DNA of 59,043 nucleotides from an uncultured Bacteroidales bacterium (GTDB taxonomy: Bacteria; Bacteroidota; Bacteroidia; Bacteroidales; Muribaculaceae): assembly GCA_947072905.1 (NCBI GenBank), contig CAMTKF010000009.1, forward strand, positions 1 through 59,043, given 5' to 3'. Positions 1 to 6,860 of this stretch are shown here, one piece after another. A program made the translations under genes and the position numbers. The number at the start of each line of letters is the position of its first letter. Position 1 is the stretch's first letter. The notes beneath the pieces were generated by a model, which was not told the DNA's origin, did not search any database, and saw nothing but the letters and a program-made list of their open reading frames with translations.

Positions 1-1
1 A

Positions 2-922
2 GGTAAAGATTATCGAGTGTTCGAGCACATTCGAGTGTCCAATAATCTCGATGGTTTTAAGGTAATGCGTAAGTGGCTGCGTGGCTACAACATTAATATG
101 AAGGAGGTAGTTATTGGCATGGAGCATACCGGTTCTTATACCATTGCAATAACGGACTGGTGTCATAAAAAGGGGTATGCCTTTGTTCTGCTCCATCCCA
201 TTAAAGTGAAGAATGCTTGTCCCTGCGGGCGCAATAAGAACGATACTGTCGATTCCCAGTTTATAGCAGACTATGTATATACGATGCGTGAGAAACTATC
301 TGTCTCACAGCCGGAACCTCAGACAATACGCAGACTCCGTCAGTTACGCAACGAGCGTCAGCTCGCTGTAAGGACGAGGACTGCATACATCAATCAGTTA
401 AAATCATTGGCTGAAACAACTGATTCCAAACGGATGGAGAAGATGATTGCGATACTGTCCGAACATATAAAAGATATTGAGAAAGCTCTGCTTAAGATCA
501 TTGAGGCCGATGAAGATATCTACAAAAACTATAAACTGCTCATCTCAATTCCCGGAATAGGTCCGGTCAATGCCGTTACAACGATCATCTCAACATGTAA
601 TTTCACACGTTTCCAGACAGCAAGACAATATGCAAAGTTTTGCTGCATCAGTCCACTGTCGAAAAAGTCCGGCGAAACTGTCAAGGTTAAAGACCATGTC
701 ATATGTGCCGGACATCACGAAATCAAGGCCATCCTGACTGAAGGTGCACGCAGTGCCATACATCATGATAAACAACTCAAGGAATACTATAATCGCAAAC
801 GAGCTGTCGGAAAAAGTCACGGCTGCGTGATGAACGCTGTAAAATTCAAGCTTGTCTGCCGGATGTTTGCAGTCATACAACGTCAGACGCCCTATGTAAA
901 TACAAACAGATACATGTCATGA
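2..922 (+). mobile_element. IS110-family transposase, 5' end cut by window edge
   Basis: The reading frame is open from base 2, so the true start lies left of the window; an internal GTG at 17 is not the start. About 306 residues are visible. The N-terminal half is the DEDD (RuvC-like) domain: the Glu sits in the context GMEHTGSY and later Asp residues in NDTVDSQFIADY, while the first catalytic Asp would lie in the missing part. The middle (about residues 100-160) is a basic helical linker. The C-terminal part carries the Transposase_20 signature SIPGIGPVNAVT and GAR near the end, with the serine-bearing context expected of this family. IS110 enzymes recombine DNA guided by a bridge RNA encoded in an element end. 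Nothing in the visible part is broken. Family assignment is strong; subgroup (IS110 or IS1111) is not settled. Confidence 0.9.
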
Positions 923-1140
923 ATAACGGATAATGCTGAGCTGGAGTTTGTGGGTACAAAAAGTCCGACAAACACATCAGCTTATCGGACTCATGAACAA
1001 CGGCATGAAGCATCGCTGTCGTTTGTGGGTACTGAAATAACGTCCTTATACGAATAATGTTAATAGTTCAACTGTTAAAATTGAATGACGAATGTTTAAT
1101 CAATTTTTTAACACTTTTTTCTTGCAAGAGTCCTAGATTT
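923..1140 (+). other. Structured non-coding tail of the IS110-type element
   Basis: No credible gene lies here. Directly after the transposase stop there is a 12-bp direct repeat (GTTTGTGGGTAC at 946-957 and 1021-1032). Between the copies is a hairpin with AGTCCGA and TCGGACT arms. In IS1111-type members the bridge RNA is encoded 3' of the transposase, so this is where such an RNA would be. No element boundary or terminal repeat could be fixed. The bridge-RNA reading is inference only. Confidence 0.35.
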
Positions 1141-1360
1141 CCGGGTATGTACGACCGCAGGGAGGACATGCCCGGACGGTCGAGCCCAAACCGAAGGCAT
1201 TCGCAGAAAGCCGTCTATATATGTGGGTCGCTTGTATAATCGGCTTTCTGCGAATGCCTTAAAACTTTTGGATATACTACCGGGCATGCCCACGCTACGG
1301 TTACACCTGCGCGCGTGCATACCCGGCTACTAGCTCACAGGCCTCCTGCGGATGCCATAT
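1141..1360. repeat. 220-bp multi-hairpin repeat, left copy (flanks Y1 transposase)
   Basis: This block aligns without gaps to 2001-2220 (offset 860). It folds into three hairpins. Hairpin A has arms 1141-1150 and 1166-1175 (CCGGGTATGT and ACATGCCCGG). Hairpin B has perfect 20-bp arms at 1194-1213 and 1241-1260. Hairpin C has arms 1280-1289 and 1317-1326. Differences from the other copy fall mainly in the loop of hairpin B and in the linker before hairpin C, so the stems are conserved. The layout resembles REP doublets beside a REP-associated transposase. Confidence 0.85.
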
Positions 1361-1427
1361 TGCCGATACCCCGGATTATGGCATTACATACAACAAGGAT
1401 GACATGTTTGTATGGTTATATTGTATT

Positions 1428-1446
1428 GGGGATGAAAATAATCCCC
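1428..1446 (+). other. Small hairpin upstream of the Y1 transposase
   Basis: GGGGAT (1428-1433) pairs with ATCCCC (1441-1446) around a 7-nt loop. It lies just ahead of the transposase promoter, between the left repeat and the gene. IS200/IS605-type enzymes recognise subterminal hairpins, so it may be a recognition structure, but no test is possible from sequence alone. A second hairpin (TGCCAT and ATGGCA, 1353-1383) straddles the right edge of the left repeat. Confidence 0.35.
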
Positions 1447-1453
1447 GGTAATA

Positions 1454-1485
1454 TTTGCATTTAAACGTTTTAATACATAAATTTG
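1454..1485 (+). promoter_or_regulatory. Bacteroidetes-type promoter of the Y1 transposase
   Basis: TTTG at 1454-1457 and TAAATTTG at 1478-1485 are separated by exactly 20 nt, the full Bacteroidetes sigma-ABfr pattern. Transcription would begin about 5-7 nt downstream, which is at or beside the ATG at 1491. The message is therefore leaderless or nearly so. This also decides the start codon, because a start at 1455 would lie inside the promoter. Confidence 0.7.
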
Positions 1486-1490
1486 CAAAT

Positions 1491-1916
1491 ATGAGCCACA
1501 TAGCATTCACATATCACTTGGTATTCGCAACCTATAACCGCTGCCCCACCATTGTTCAGGAACACGAAAGGGAGTTATACAATTTCATTTATAGATTCCT
1601 TATCAAGCGCGATGTTTTCATACGACGTATAGGCGGTATGCCCGACCATGTTCATCTGCTATGTGATATACCTCCTAAACATGCCGTTGCCGATGTAATG
1701 AAACTCTTGAAAATAGAGAGTAGTAAATTTATGCAAAAAAACGACCATTTCCCTGACTGGAATGGTTGGTCGGAAGGTTATGGCGGATTTACAGTGGATG
1801 CTGCTTCGCGCGAAGTCCGCAAACAATACATCTTAAACCAACGTCATCATCACAGAACCAGATCATTTGAAGAGGAATTTGAAATTCTTTTAAAAGAAAA
1901 CCAAATATTATCATAG
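1491..1916 (+). mobile_element. HUH (Y1) transposase, IS200-like / REP-associated type
   Basis: A 141-residue single-domain enzyme of the Y1 transposase superfamily, which cuts and joins single-stranded DNA at hairpins through a covalent tyrosine link. The HUH metal site is visible as DHVHLL (about residues 58-63). The nucleophile is most likely the Tyr in KQYILNQ near residue 112, on the expected C-terminal helix. The length fits IS200 TnpA and short REP-associated transposases. It has no TnpB partner. It stands alone between two 220-bp hairpin-rich repeats, which is the arrangement of REP-associated transposases rather than of a simple IS200. The ATG at 1491 follows a consensus promoter. 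No frame damage is seen, so it may be active. Confidence 0.85.
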
Positions 1917-1966
1917 CTGTCAAGAAGATGACATCCACCATCCACCGCCATACGTCTCCCAAGAAT

Positions 1967-1990
1967 ATGACATCCGCCAAGGATGTCTGT
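1967..1990. repeat. 24-bp palindromic repeat unit, copy 1
   Basis: The core GACATCC-GCCAA-GGATGTC is a 7-bp stem with a 5-nt loop. The same 24 bases occur in reverse orientation at 13368-13391. A degenerate partial copy (TGACATCCACCATCC) lies at about 1929. The unit forms the left shoulder of the right 220-bp repeat. Confidence 0.7.
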
Positions 1991-2000
1991 GAGCTAGTAA

Positions 2001-2220
2001 CCGGGTATGTACGACCGTAGGGAGGACATGCCCGGACGGTCGCACCCAAACCGAAGGCATTCGCAGAAAGCCGATTATACAAGTAGTGCACTTATATAAT
2101 CGGCTTTCTACGAATGCCTTTTCCTCGGCCCACTACCTACCGGGCATGCCCACGCTACGGCTGCGCCTGCGCGCGTGCATACCCGGCTACTAGCTCACAG
2201 GCCTCCTGCGGATGCCATAT
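2001..2220. repeat. 220-bp multi-hairpin repeat, right copy
   Basis: Same layout as the copy at 1141-1360. Hairpin B here has longer arms, 2054-2079 and 2095-2120, with one mismatch in 26 bp. An outer pairing also exists: the left flank (1987-2012, containing GAGCTAG) is nearly complementary to 2175-2200 (containing CTAGCTC), so the whole unit is a large imperfect palindrome. The stretch 1917-2000 between the transposase and this copy holds no gene, but has the palindrome described at 1967-1990. Confidence 0.85.
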
Positions 2221-2286
2221 TACAAGAGTAATTCAAAACGATAGTACCTTAATTACCCGAGGCTTGTTGCAACTGTCAAACTAACG

Positions 2287-2323
2287 TTGTTTTTCATCTC
2301 CAAAATAGTATGCCGTATCGCAA
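2287..2323. repeat. 37-bp direct repeat, left copy (bounds toxin-antitoxin cassette)
   Basis: Identical over 37 bp to 3203-3239. The two copies bound the toxin-antitoxin pair, 916 bp apart. The right copy lies just upstream of the promoter of the SDR gene. The stretch 2221-2368 contains no gene apart from this repeat. Confidence 0.85.
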
Positions 2324-2368
2324 CTATTGCTCTGACCATACACGTTATAATACCAAATTCCTATGAAT

Positions 2369-2635
2369 TCAGCCAACCGTTACAATCGGCTGTCCGAAAA
2401 AAGCTGAGAGCATACCGAGCGTGGCGATTGTGAAATTGTGCTGACCACTCAACCATTTTGTTACCTCGCTCGGTCTGCGGCCGAGTGCCTCGGCAAATTG
2501 CTTCTTTGTCATACCACGTTGGTGCATAAGTTCATTTATGCGGTCAGATATTTGAAAGGAAAGCTCAACTTCATTCTTTACCGTTTCAGGTATCGGACCC
2601 AACATTTCATCAAGAGATTTCGCTGTCCTTTTCAT
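2369..2635 (-). CDS. XRE-type antitoxin (HTH_3 domain)
   Basis: An 88-residue protein with a C-terminal helix-turn-helix of the Cro/C1 (XRE) class: GMTKKQFAEALGRRPSEVTKWLSG, about residues 40-63, in two overlapping motif parts, followed by NFTIATLGMLSAFFG. The first 30 residues are a helical arm of the sort that wraps a toxin partner. It is encoded after the toxin gene and overlaps its stop by 4 nt (ATGA), so the two are translationally coupled. Toxin first, antitoxin second is the HigBA order. Antitoxins of this type neutralise the toxin and repress the shared promoter. Called by domain, size and context. Confidence 0.8.
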   Translation of the reverse strand: MKRTAKSLDEMLGPIPETVKNEVELSFQISDRINELMHQRGMTKKQFAEALGRRPSEVTKWLSGQHNFTIATLGMLSAFFGQPIVTVG

Positions 2636-3102
2636 ATTTCAAAAATATTATCGGTTTCTATAGATGTCTCAGTTATAGTGACAGAGCCATCGCTTATACC
2701 CTCTTTAATTAGCTTCTCAAATTTTTGAAGAGTCATCACATAACCTTTCAATGAAGGATCTTCACCATAAGTGCGAGTTGATTTTACACCGCCGTTTCCA
2801 AGAATAAGAATCTTATCAGACAAACGTAAACAATAAAGCCGGAGTTTAGATGTTGTTATAGGTAAAGCAACCACACTGTCTGACATTTTACCTTCCGGTC
2901 GAAAATAACGCTCCTGCGCTCCTGTCCGTGCTATACGGCTGATAACTGCTGCAATACGAGTATATTCCTCGCTATATTCAGCATTATCTATGAATTTTAA
3001 AACGAATTTTTCAAACTCACTTTCCGTATCACGGAGGAACTGCAAAGTGTAAATAGTACAGTTATCACCTTCTTGTATCAGATATAATTCAACCTCACTC
3101 AT
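2632..3102 (-). CDS. Putative toxin of a HigBA/RelE-like pair
   Basis: 156 residues from the ATG at 3102. A longer frame reaches 3219, but a consensus -7 box lies inside it at 3136-3143, so the shorter start is preferred. The central part, with RYFRPEGKMSDSVVAL, then SKLRLYCLRLSDKILIL and RTYGEDPSL, resembles RelE/HigB-like ribonucleases that act on ribosome-bound mRNA: a basic strand followed by LRLYCLRL-type strands. I do not recognise a specific family. The coupled XRE gene directly downstream is the strongest support. The gene is AT-rich compared with the core genes to its right and lies between 37-bp direct repeats, which suggests acquisition as a cassette. Confidence 0.65.
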   Translation of the reverse strand: MSEVELYLIQEGDNCTIYTLQFLRDTESEFEKFVLKFIDNAEYSEEYTRIAAVISRIARTGAQERYFRPEGKMSDSVVALPITTSKLRLYCLRLSDKILILGNGGVKSTRTYGEDPSLKGYVMTLQKFEKLIKEGISDGSVTITETSIETDNIFEI

Positions 3103-3135
3103 AATGCTTTTCAGACTTTTCTTATTACTATAACA

Positions 3136-3143
3136 CAAAGATA
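3136..3143 (-). promoter_or_regulatory. -7 box of the toxin-antitoxin promoter
   Basis: Read on the minus strand this is TATCTTTG, a full match to TAnnTTTG. It places the transcript start about 20-25 nt before the ATG at 3102. No clear -33 TTG is seen at 19-21 nt. Confidence 0.55.
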
Positions 3144-3202
3144 CAACAAATATTTCACTTAAAAATGAAATTACGTAATTTTTTTCGGACTTTTCGCTGC
3201 TC

Positions 3203-3239
3203 TTGTTTTTCATCTCCAAAATAGTATGCCGTATCGCAA
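3203..3239. repeat. 37-bp direct repeat, right copy
   Basis: Perfect copy of 2287-2323. It ends 8 bp before the -7 box of the SDR gene. The junction beyond the repeat differs between copies, as expected if one copy marks each side of an inserted segment. Confidence 0.85.
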
Positions 3240-3247
3240 TTTTTTGC

Positions 3248-3255
3248 TAATTTTG
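3248..3255 (+). promoter_or_regulatory. -7 box of the SDR gene
   Basis: TAATTTTG matches TAnnTTTG and lies 17 nt before the ATG at 3273. It excludes the alternative start at 3255. No good -33 box is visible; the region it should occupy is within the 37-bp repeat. Confidence 0.55.
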
Positions 3256-3272
3256 TGAAAATTTTCATTAAT

Positions 3273-4049
3273 ATGGCAAAAAGCGTTTTTATCACCGGTG
3301 GTGCGTCGGGAATCGGCGCAGCCGCAGTACGCAAATTCGCGGAACAAGGCTGGCATGTAACCTTCATGGATATTCATCCCAAAGAGGCCAAAGAGCTGAT
3401 CAACAGTGTTGATTCGCCCGAGCCTATATGTTTTGCAGAAGGTTCAACCCTCAACCGCTCCGACCTTGATGCAGCGCTTGAACTGGCGGCTGACGAAGCC
3501 GGCGGTGTGGACGCTGTGTTTGCCAACGCGGGCATTCATCGCAAGAATACCATCATCGACATGGAGCCGGACGACCTTGCCGAGCTGCTGCAAACCAACA
3601 TCATAGGCACCGTCAACACCCTACAATGCGCCATTCCATATCTGGTGAACGCAGCCGACGGAGCCTCGGTGGTCATCAACGCCTCCGACCAGTGCTTTGT
3701 GGGCAAAGGCGGCAACTGCGGCTACGGACTCACCAAGGCTGCACTGGGTCAGCTGGCCAAGAGCGCGGCCATAGACCTGGCTCATCTGGGCATACGCGTC
3801 AATGCCGTGTGCCCCTCTACCATCGACACCCCGCTCTACGACCGCGCCCTGGCTGCAGTGGTGGCCCGCAAGAAAAAAGACGGTCTTTCGATAGACAAAC
3901 TGCGCAAGCAGGAGAACGCCATGTTTCTGCGCGGCAGCGTAGGCACAGCCGCCGAGGTAGCCGCAATGGTCTACTTCCTGTGCTCGGAGCAGGCTTCGTT
4001 CTGTACCGGAGGGCTCTATCCCGTAGACGGCGGATACACAGCCGTGTGA
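3273..4049 (+). CDS. SDR-family NAD(P)-dependent oxidoreductase
   Basis: 258 residues, the usual length of a classical short-chain dehydrogenase. Rossmann nucleotide motif TGGASGIG at residues 8-15, NAG at 85-87, and the catalytic triad Ser138, Tyr151 and Lys155 (YGLTK) are all present, so the enzyme should be active. The acidic residue in FMDIH after the second strand favours NAD over NADP. The substrate cannot be told from sequence. It is the first core gene right of the mobile zone and reads alone; a small hairpin follows its stop. The ATG at 3273 is chosen because the -7 box lies immediately upstream. Confidence 0.88.
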   Translation: MAKSVFITGGASGIGAAAVRKFAEQGWHVTFMDIHPKEAKELINSVDSPEPICFAEGSTLNRSDLDAALELAADEAGGVDAVFANAGIHRKNTIIDMEPDDLAELLQTNIIGTVNTLQCAIPYLVNAADGASVVINASDQCFVGKGGNCGYGLTKAALGQLAKSAAIDLAHLGIRVNAVCPSTIDTPLYDRALAAVVARKKKDGLSIDKLRKQENAMFLRGSVGTAAEVAAMVYFLCSEQASFCTGGLYPVDGGYTAV

Positions 4050-4066
4050 ACCGCCGCTTCCCCTGC

Positions 4067-4088
4067 AATGTTCTAATTACAGAACATT
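4067..4088 (+). terminator. Weak hairpin after the SDR gene
   Basis: AATGTTCT (4067-4074) and AGAACATT (4081-4088) form an 8-bp AT-rich stem with a 6-nt loop, followed by CCTTAATTTTCC. The T-tract is broken, so termination would be inefficient; it may instead lie in the leader of the next gene. Confidence 0.35.
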
Positions 4089-4106
4089 CCTTAATTTTCC
4101 AATTTT

Positions 4107-5111
4107 ATGATTGAACGCATTATAATCATCGACAACGCCGACCCCGTAAACTTCTACGGCGTCAACAACTGCAACATGCAGCTCATACGCAACCTCTTCC
4201 CGAAGCTGCGCATAGCAGCCCGCGGCTCGGTGATTAAGGTTATAGGCGAAGATTCCGAGACCGCCGAGTTTGAACGCAAGATAAAGGAACTGGAGGAGTT
4301 TGCCTCGCACCGCAACATGCTCAACGAGGAAATAATCCTCGACATCGTGAAGGGCGACGCTCCCAAGGAAATCAAGCACGACAACGTAATCATCTACGGC
4401 ATAAACGGCAAGCCCATACAGGGCCGCACCCACAACCAGCAGAAGCTCGTTGAGACCTTTGCCGAGAACGACCTTACATTTGCCCTGGGTCCGGCCGGCA
4501 CGGGCAAGACCTACGTGGCCATAGCCCTGGCCGTGCGCGCCCTCAAGAACAAGGAGGTGCGCAAGATTATACTGAGCCGACCCGCTGTGGAAGCCGGCGA
4601 GAAACTCGGTTTCCTGCCCGGCGATATGAAGGACAAGATCGACCCCTATCTGCAACCCCTCTACGACGCGCTCGAAGACATGATTCCGGCCGTCAAGCTC
4701 AAGGAATACATGGAGTCGAAAGTGATACAGATAGCACCTCTGGCCTTCATGCGCGGACGCACGCTCAACGATGCCGTGATAGTGCTCGACGAAGCCCAGA
4801 ACACCACCACCCACCAGATAAAGATGTTCCTCACCCGCCTGGGTATGAACGCCAAGATGATAATTACCGGCGACGCCACCCAGATCGACCTGCCGCGCTC
4901 TACCCAGAGCGGACTCATACGTGCCCTGAAGGTGCTCGACGGAGTGCCCGGCATAGGACGCGTTGAATTCGGCAAGAAAGATATCGTGCGCCACGCTCTG
5001 GTGCAGCGCATAGTCGAAGCCTACGAGAGAGCCGAGGAAGCCGATAAGGCCGCCGACCGCCCCGCTCACCGCCCCGACGAACATCATCAAACAGAAAAAA
5101 CAGATAATTAA
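4107..5111 (+). CDS. phoH: PhoH family ATPase
   Basis: 334 residues, typical of bacterial PhoH-like (YbeZ) proteins, cytoplasmic ATPases tied to RNA metabolism and often found beside ybeY. The N-terminal 100 residues form a KH-like domain. The ATPase has Walker A GPAGTGKT (about 128-135) and Walker B VIVLDEAQN (about 224-232), then the arginine-rich HQIKMFLTRLG segment. A short charged tail rich in Asp, Arg and His closes the protein. purC follows after 21 nt on the same strand. The exact cellular function of PhoH proteins is unsettled; the family call is secure. Confidence 0.93.
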   Translation: MIERIIIIDNADPVNFYGVNNCNMQLIRNLFPKLRIAARGSVIKVIGEDSETAEFERKIKELEEFASHRNMLNEEIILDIVKGDAPKEIKHDNVIIYGINGKPIQGRTHNQQKLVETFAENDLTFALGPAGTGKTYVAIALAVRALKNKEVRKIILSRPAVEAGEKLGFLPGDMKDKIDPYLQPLYDALEDMIPAVKLKEYMESKVIQIAPLAFMRGRTLNDAVIVLDEAQNTTTHQIKMFLTRLGMNAKMIITGDATQIDLPRSTQSGLIRALKVLDGVPGIGRVEFGKKDIVRHALVQRIVEAYERAEEADKAADRPAHRPDEHHQTEKTDN

Positions 5112-5132
5112 TCCCATAATATCCCAATCATT

Positions 5133-6083
5133 ATGCAAGCCACACTTACAAGCACAGATTTCCACTTTCCCGGCCAGCAGAGCCTCTATCATGGTAAAGT
5201 CCGCGATGTATACGACATCAACGACACAACACTTGTGATGGTCGCCACCGACCGTATCTCGGCCTTCGACGTAGTGCTCCCCAAGGGCATTCCCTTCAAG
5301 GGTCAGGTACTCAACCAGATTGCTGCCTATTTCCTCGACGCCACCGCCGACGAGATACCCAACTGGAAGCTCGCCGTTCCCGACCCCATGGTCACCGTAG
5401 GCAAAAAGTGTGAAGGATTCCGTGTGGAAATGATCATCCGCGGCTACCTCACCGGCAGCGCATGGCGCGAATATGCCGCCGGAGTACGCGAAATATGCGG
5501 CGTGAAGCTCCCCGAGGGCATGAAGGAAAACCAGAAGTTCCCCGAGCCCATCATCACCCCCACCACCAAGGCCGAGGCCGGTCACGACGAAAACATCTCA
5601 AAGGAAGAAATCATTGCCCAGGGCATCGTCAGCGCCGAAGACTACGAAGTGATGGAACGCTATACACGCCGACTGTTTGAAATCGGCACACGCATGGCCG
5701 CCGAAAAGGGCCTGATCCTTGTAGATACAAAATATGAATTCGGCAAACTCGAAGATAAGGTTATCCTTATTGACGAAATCCACACCCCCGACTCATCGCG
5801 CTACTTCTATGCCGAAGGCTACGAGGAACGCTTTGCCAAGGGCGAACCCCAGCGCCAGCTCTCCAAGGAATTCGTGCGCCAGTGGCTCATCGAAAACGGT
5901 TTCATGGGCAAAGCCGGACAGACCGTGCCCGAAATGACCGACGAAATCTGCCGCAGCATCTCTGAACGCTACATCGAGCTGTACGAACACGTCACAGGTC
6001 AGAAGTTCGTACCCGCCCAGAGCGACGACCTCAACCAACGCATCGAGACCAACGTGCTCGACTGTCTCAACAATCTGCGCTGA
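5133..6083 (+). CDS. purC: Phosphoribosylaminoimidazole-succinocarboxamide synthase
   Basis: SAICAR synthase of de novo purine synthesis: it joins CAIR and aspartate with ATP. The 316-residue length is that of the long, yeast-like form found in Bacteroidetes. The nucleotide-binding segment GKVRDVYD lies at about residues 21-28, the signature [19 protein letters not shown] at about 48-66, and [12 protein letters not shown] further on. Several positions carry the family's usual residues for metal and substrate binding ([17 protein letters not shown]). It lies between phoH and ubiE in one run of plus-strand genes with gaps of 21 and 11 nt, probably one transcript. Confidence 0.97.
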   Translation: MQATLTSTDFHFPGQQSLYHGKVRDVYDINDTTLVMVATDRISAFDVVLPKGIPFKGQVLNQIAAYFLDATADEIPNWKLAVPDPMVTVGKKCEGFRVEMIIRGYLTGSAWREYAAGVREICGVKLPEGMKENQKFPEPIITPTTKAEAGHDENISKEEIIAQGIVSAEDYEVMERYTRRLFEIGTRMAAEKGLILVDTKYEFGKLEDKVILIDEIHTPDSSRYFYAEGYEERFAKGEPQRQLSKEFVRQWLIENGFMGKAGQTVPEMTDEICRSISERYIELYEHVTGQKFVPAQSDDLNQRIETNVLDCLNNLR

Positions 6084-6094
6084 AGCGGCACGAG

Positions 6095-6832
6095 ATGACT
6101 GCAGAAGATATTAATCCATACAACGACAAACGCACCAAGACAGATCAAGTCCGCGAGATGTTTGACAACATAGCGCCGGCCTACGACCGCCTTAACCGCA
6201 CCATGAGCTTCGGTCTCGACCGCTCATGGCGCCGCAAGGCCGTCAATACGGTAACACTGGAAAAGCCGCGCCACATTGTCGACATAGCCACCGGTACCGG
6301 CGACTTTGCCATATCGCTGGCCAGGCACATTCCAGATGCAAAAATCACCGGTGTGGATCTGTCAGAGAATATGGTGGAGATAGGACGCCGCAAGGTGGCC
6401 GACGCCGGCCTTGCCGACCGTATCACCATGATGGTTGACGACGTTCTCGACTCGCAGCTGCCCGCAGGGTGTGCCGATGTGGTTACCGTGGCCTTCGGTG
6501 TACGCAACTTCGAACATCTGCTCGATGCCTACGTCAGGATTCACGACATTCTACGCCCCGGCGGCATGCTCTGTGTCATAGAACTGTCAACGCCCACATC
6601 TCGGCTTGTGAAGCCTTTCTACAACCTGTATACGCGCCAGATAATCCCCTTGATGGGGCGCAAGATTTCAAAGGACAACCGCGCTTACTCATATCTGCCC
6701 GAGAGCATTGCCGCCGTACAGCAAGGCGACGAGATGCTGGGGGTGATGCGCAGCGCCGGCTTCACACACACTCTGTTCCGCCGCCTTACATTCGGCGTAT
6801 GCACTATCTATATTGCCAAACGTCCCGAATAG
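6095..6832 (+). CDS. ubiE: Demethylmenaquinone methyltransferase
   Basis: 245 residues. SAM-dependent C-methyltransferase (UbiE/MenG) making menaquinone from demethylmenaquinone, the last step of the quinone pathway in anaerobic Bacteroidales. The SAM site is DIATGTGDFAISLA (about 64-77), with the family signatures FDNIAPAYDRLNRTMSFGLD near the N-terminus (residues 22 on) and VAFGVRNFEH (about 129-138), plus RPGGMLCVIE. It starts 11 nt after purC. With no ubiquinone genes in sight, the menaquinone role is preferred to the ubiquinone one. Confidence 0.95.
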   Translation: MTAEDINPYNDKRTKTDQVREMFDNIAPAYDRLNRTMSFGLDRSWRRKAVNTVTLEKPRHIVDIATGTGDFAISLARHIPDAKITGVDLSENMVEIGRRKVADAGLADRITMMVDDVLDSQLPAGCADVVTVAFGVRNFEHLLDAYVRIHDILRPGGMLCVIELSTPTSRLVKPFYNLYTRQIIPLMGRKISKDNRAYSYLPESIAAVQQGDEMLGVMRSAGFTHTLFRRLTFGVCTIYIAKRPE

Positions 6833-6860
6833 TCCCGCAAAAATTTTTCCACAAAAGAAC

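Noticed and set aside
1108-1320. Small minus-strand frame in the left repeat
   Set aside because: It runs through the hairpin-rich repeat; no start signal and no known domain.
2001-2220. CRISPR array
   Set aside because: Only two copies of a long structured block, with a transposase between them and no short regular spacers or cas genes.
3103-3219. Longer N-terminus for the toxin gene
   Set aside because: A consensus -7 box at 3136-3143 lies in this stretch, and the first residues come from the 37-bp repeat; the start at 3102 fits better.
4077-5585. 502-codon open frame on the minus strand
   Set aside because: It is opposite phoH and purC, whose motifs are unambiguous. Its product is repetitive and lacks any domain; it is a frame opened by GC-rich codon use.
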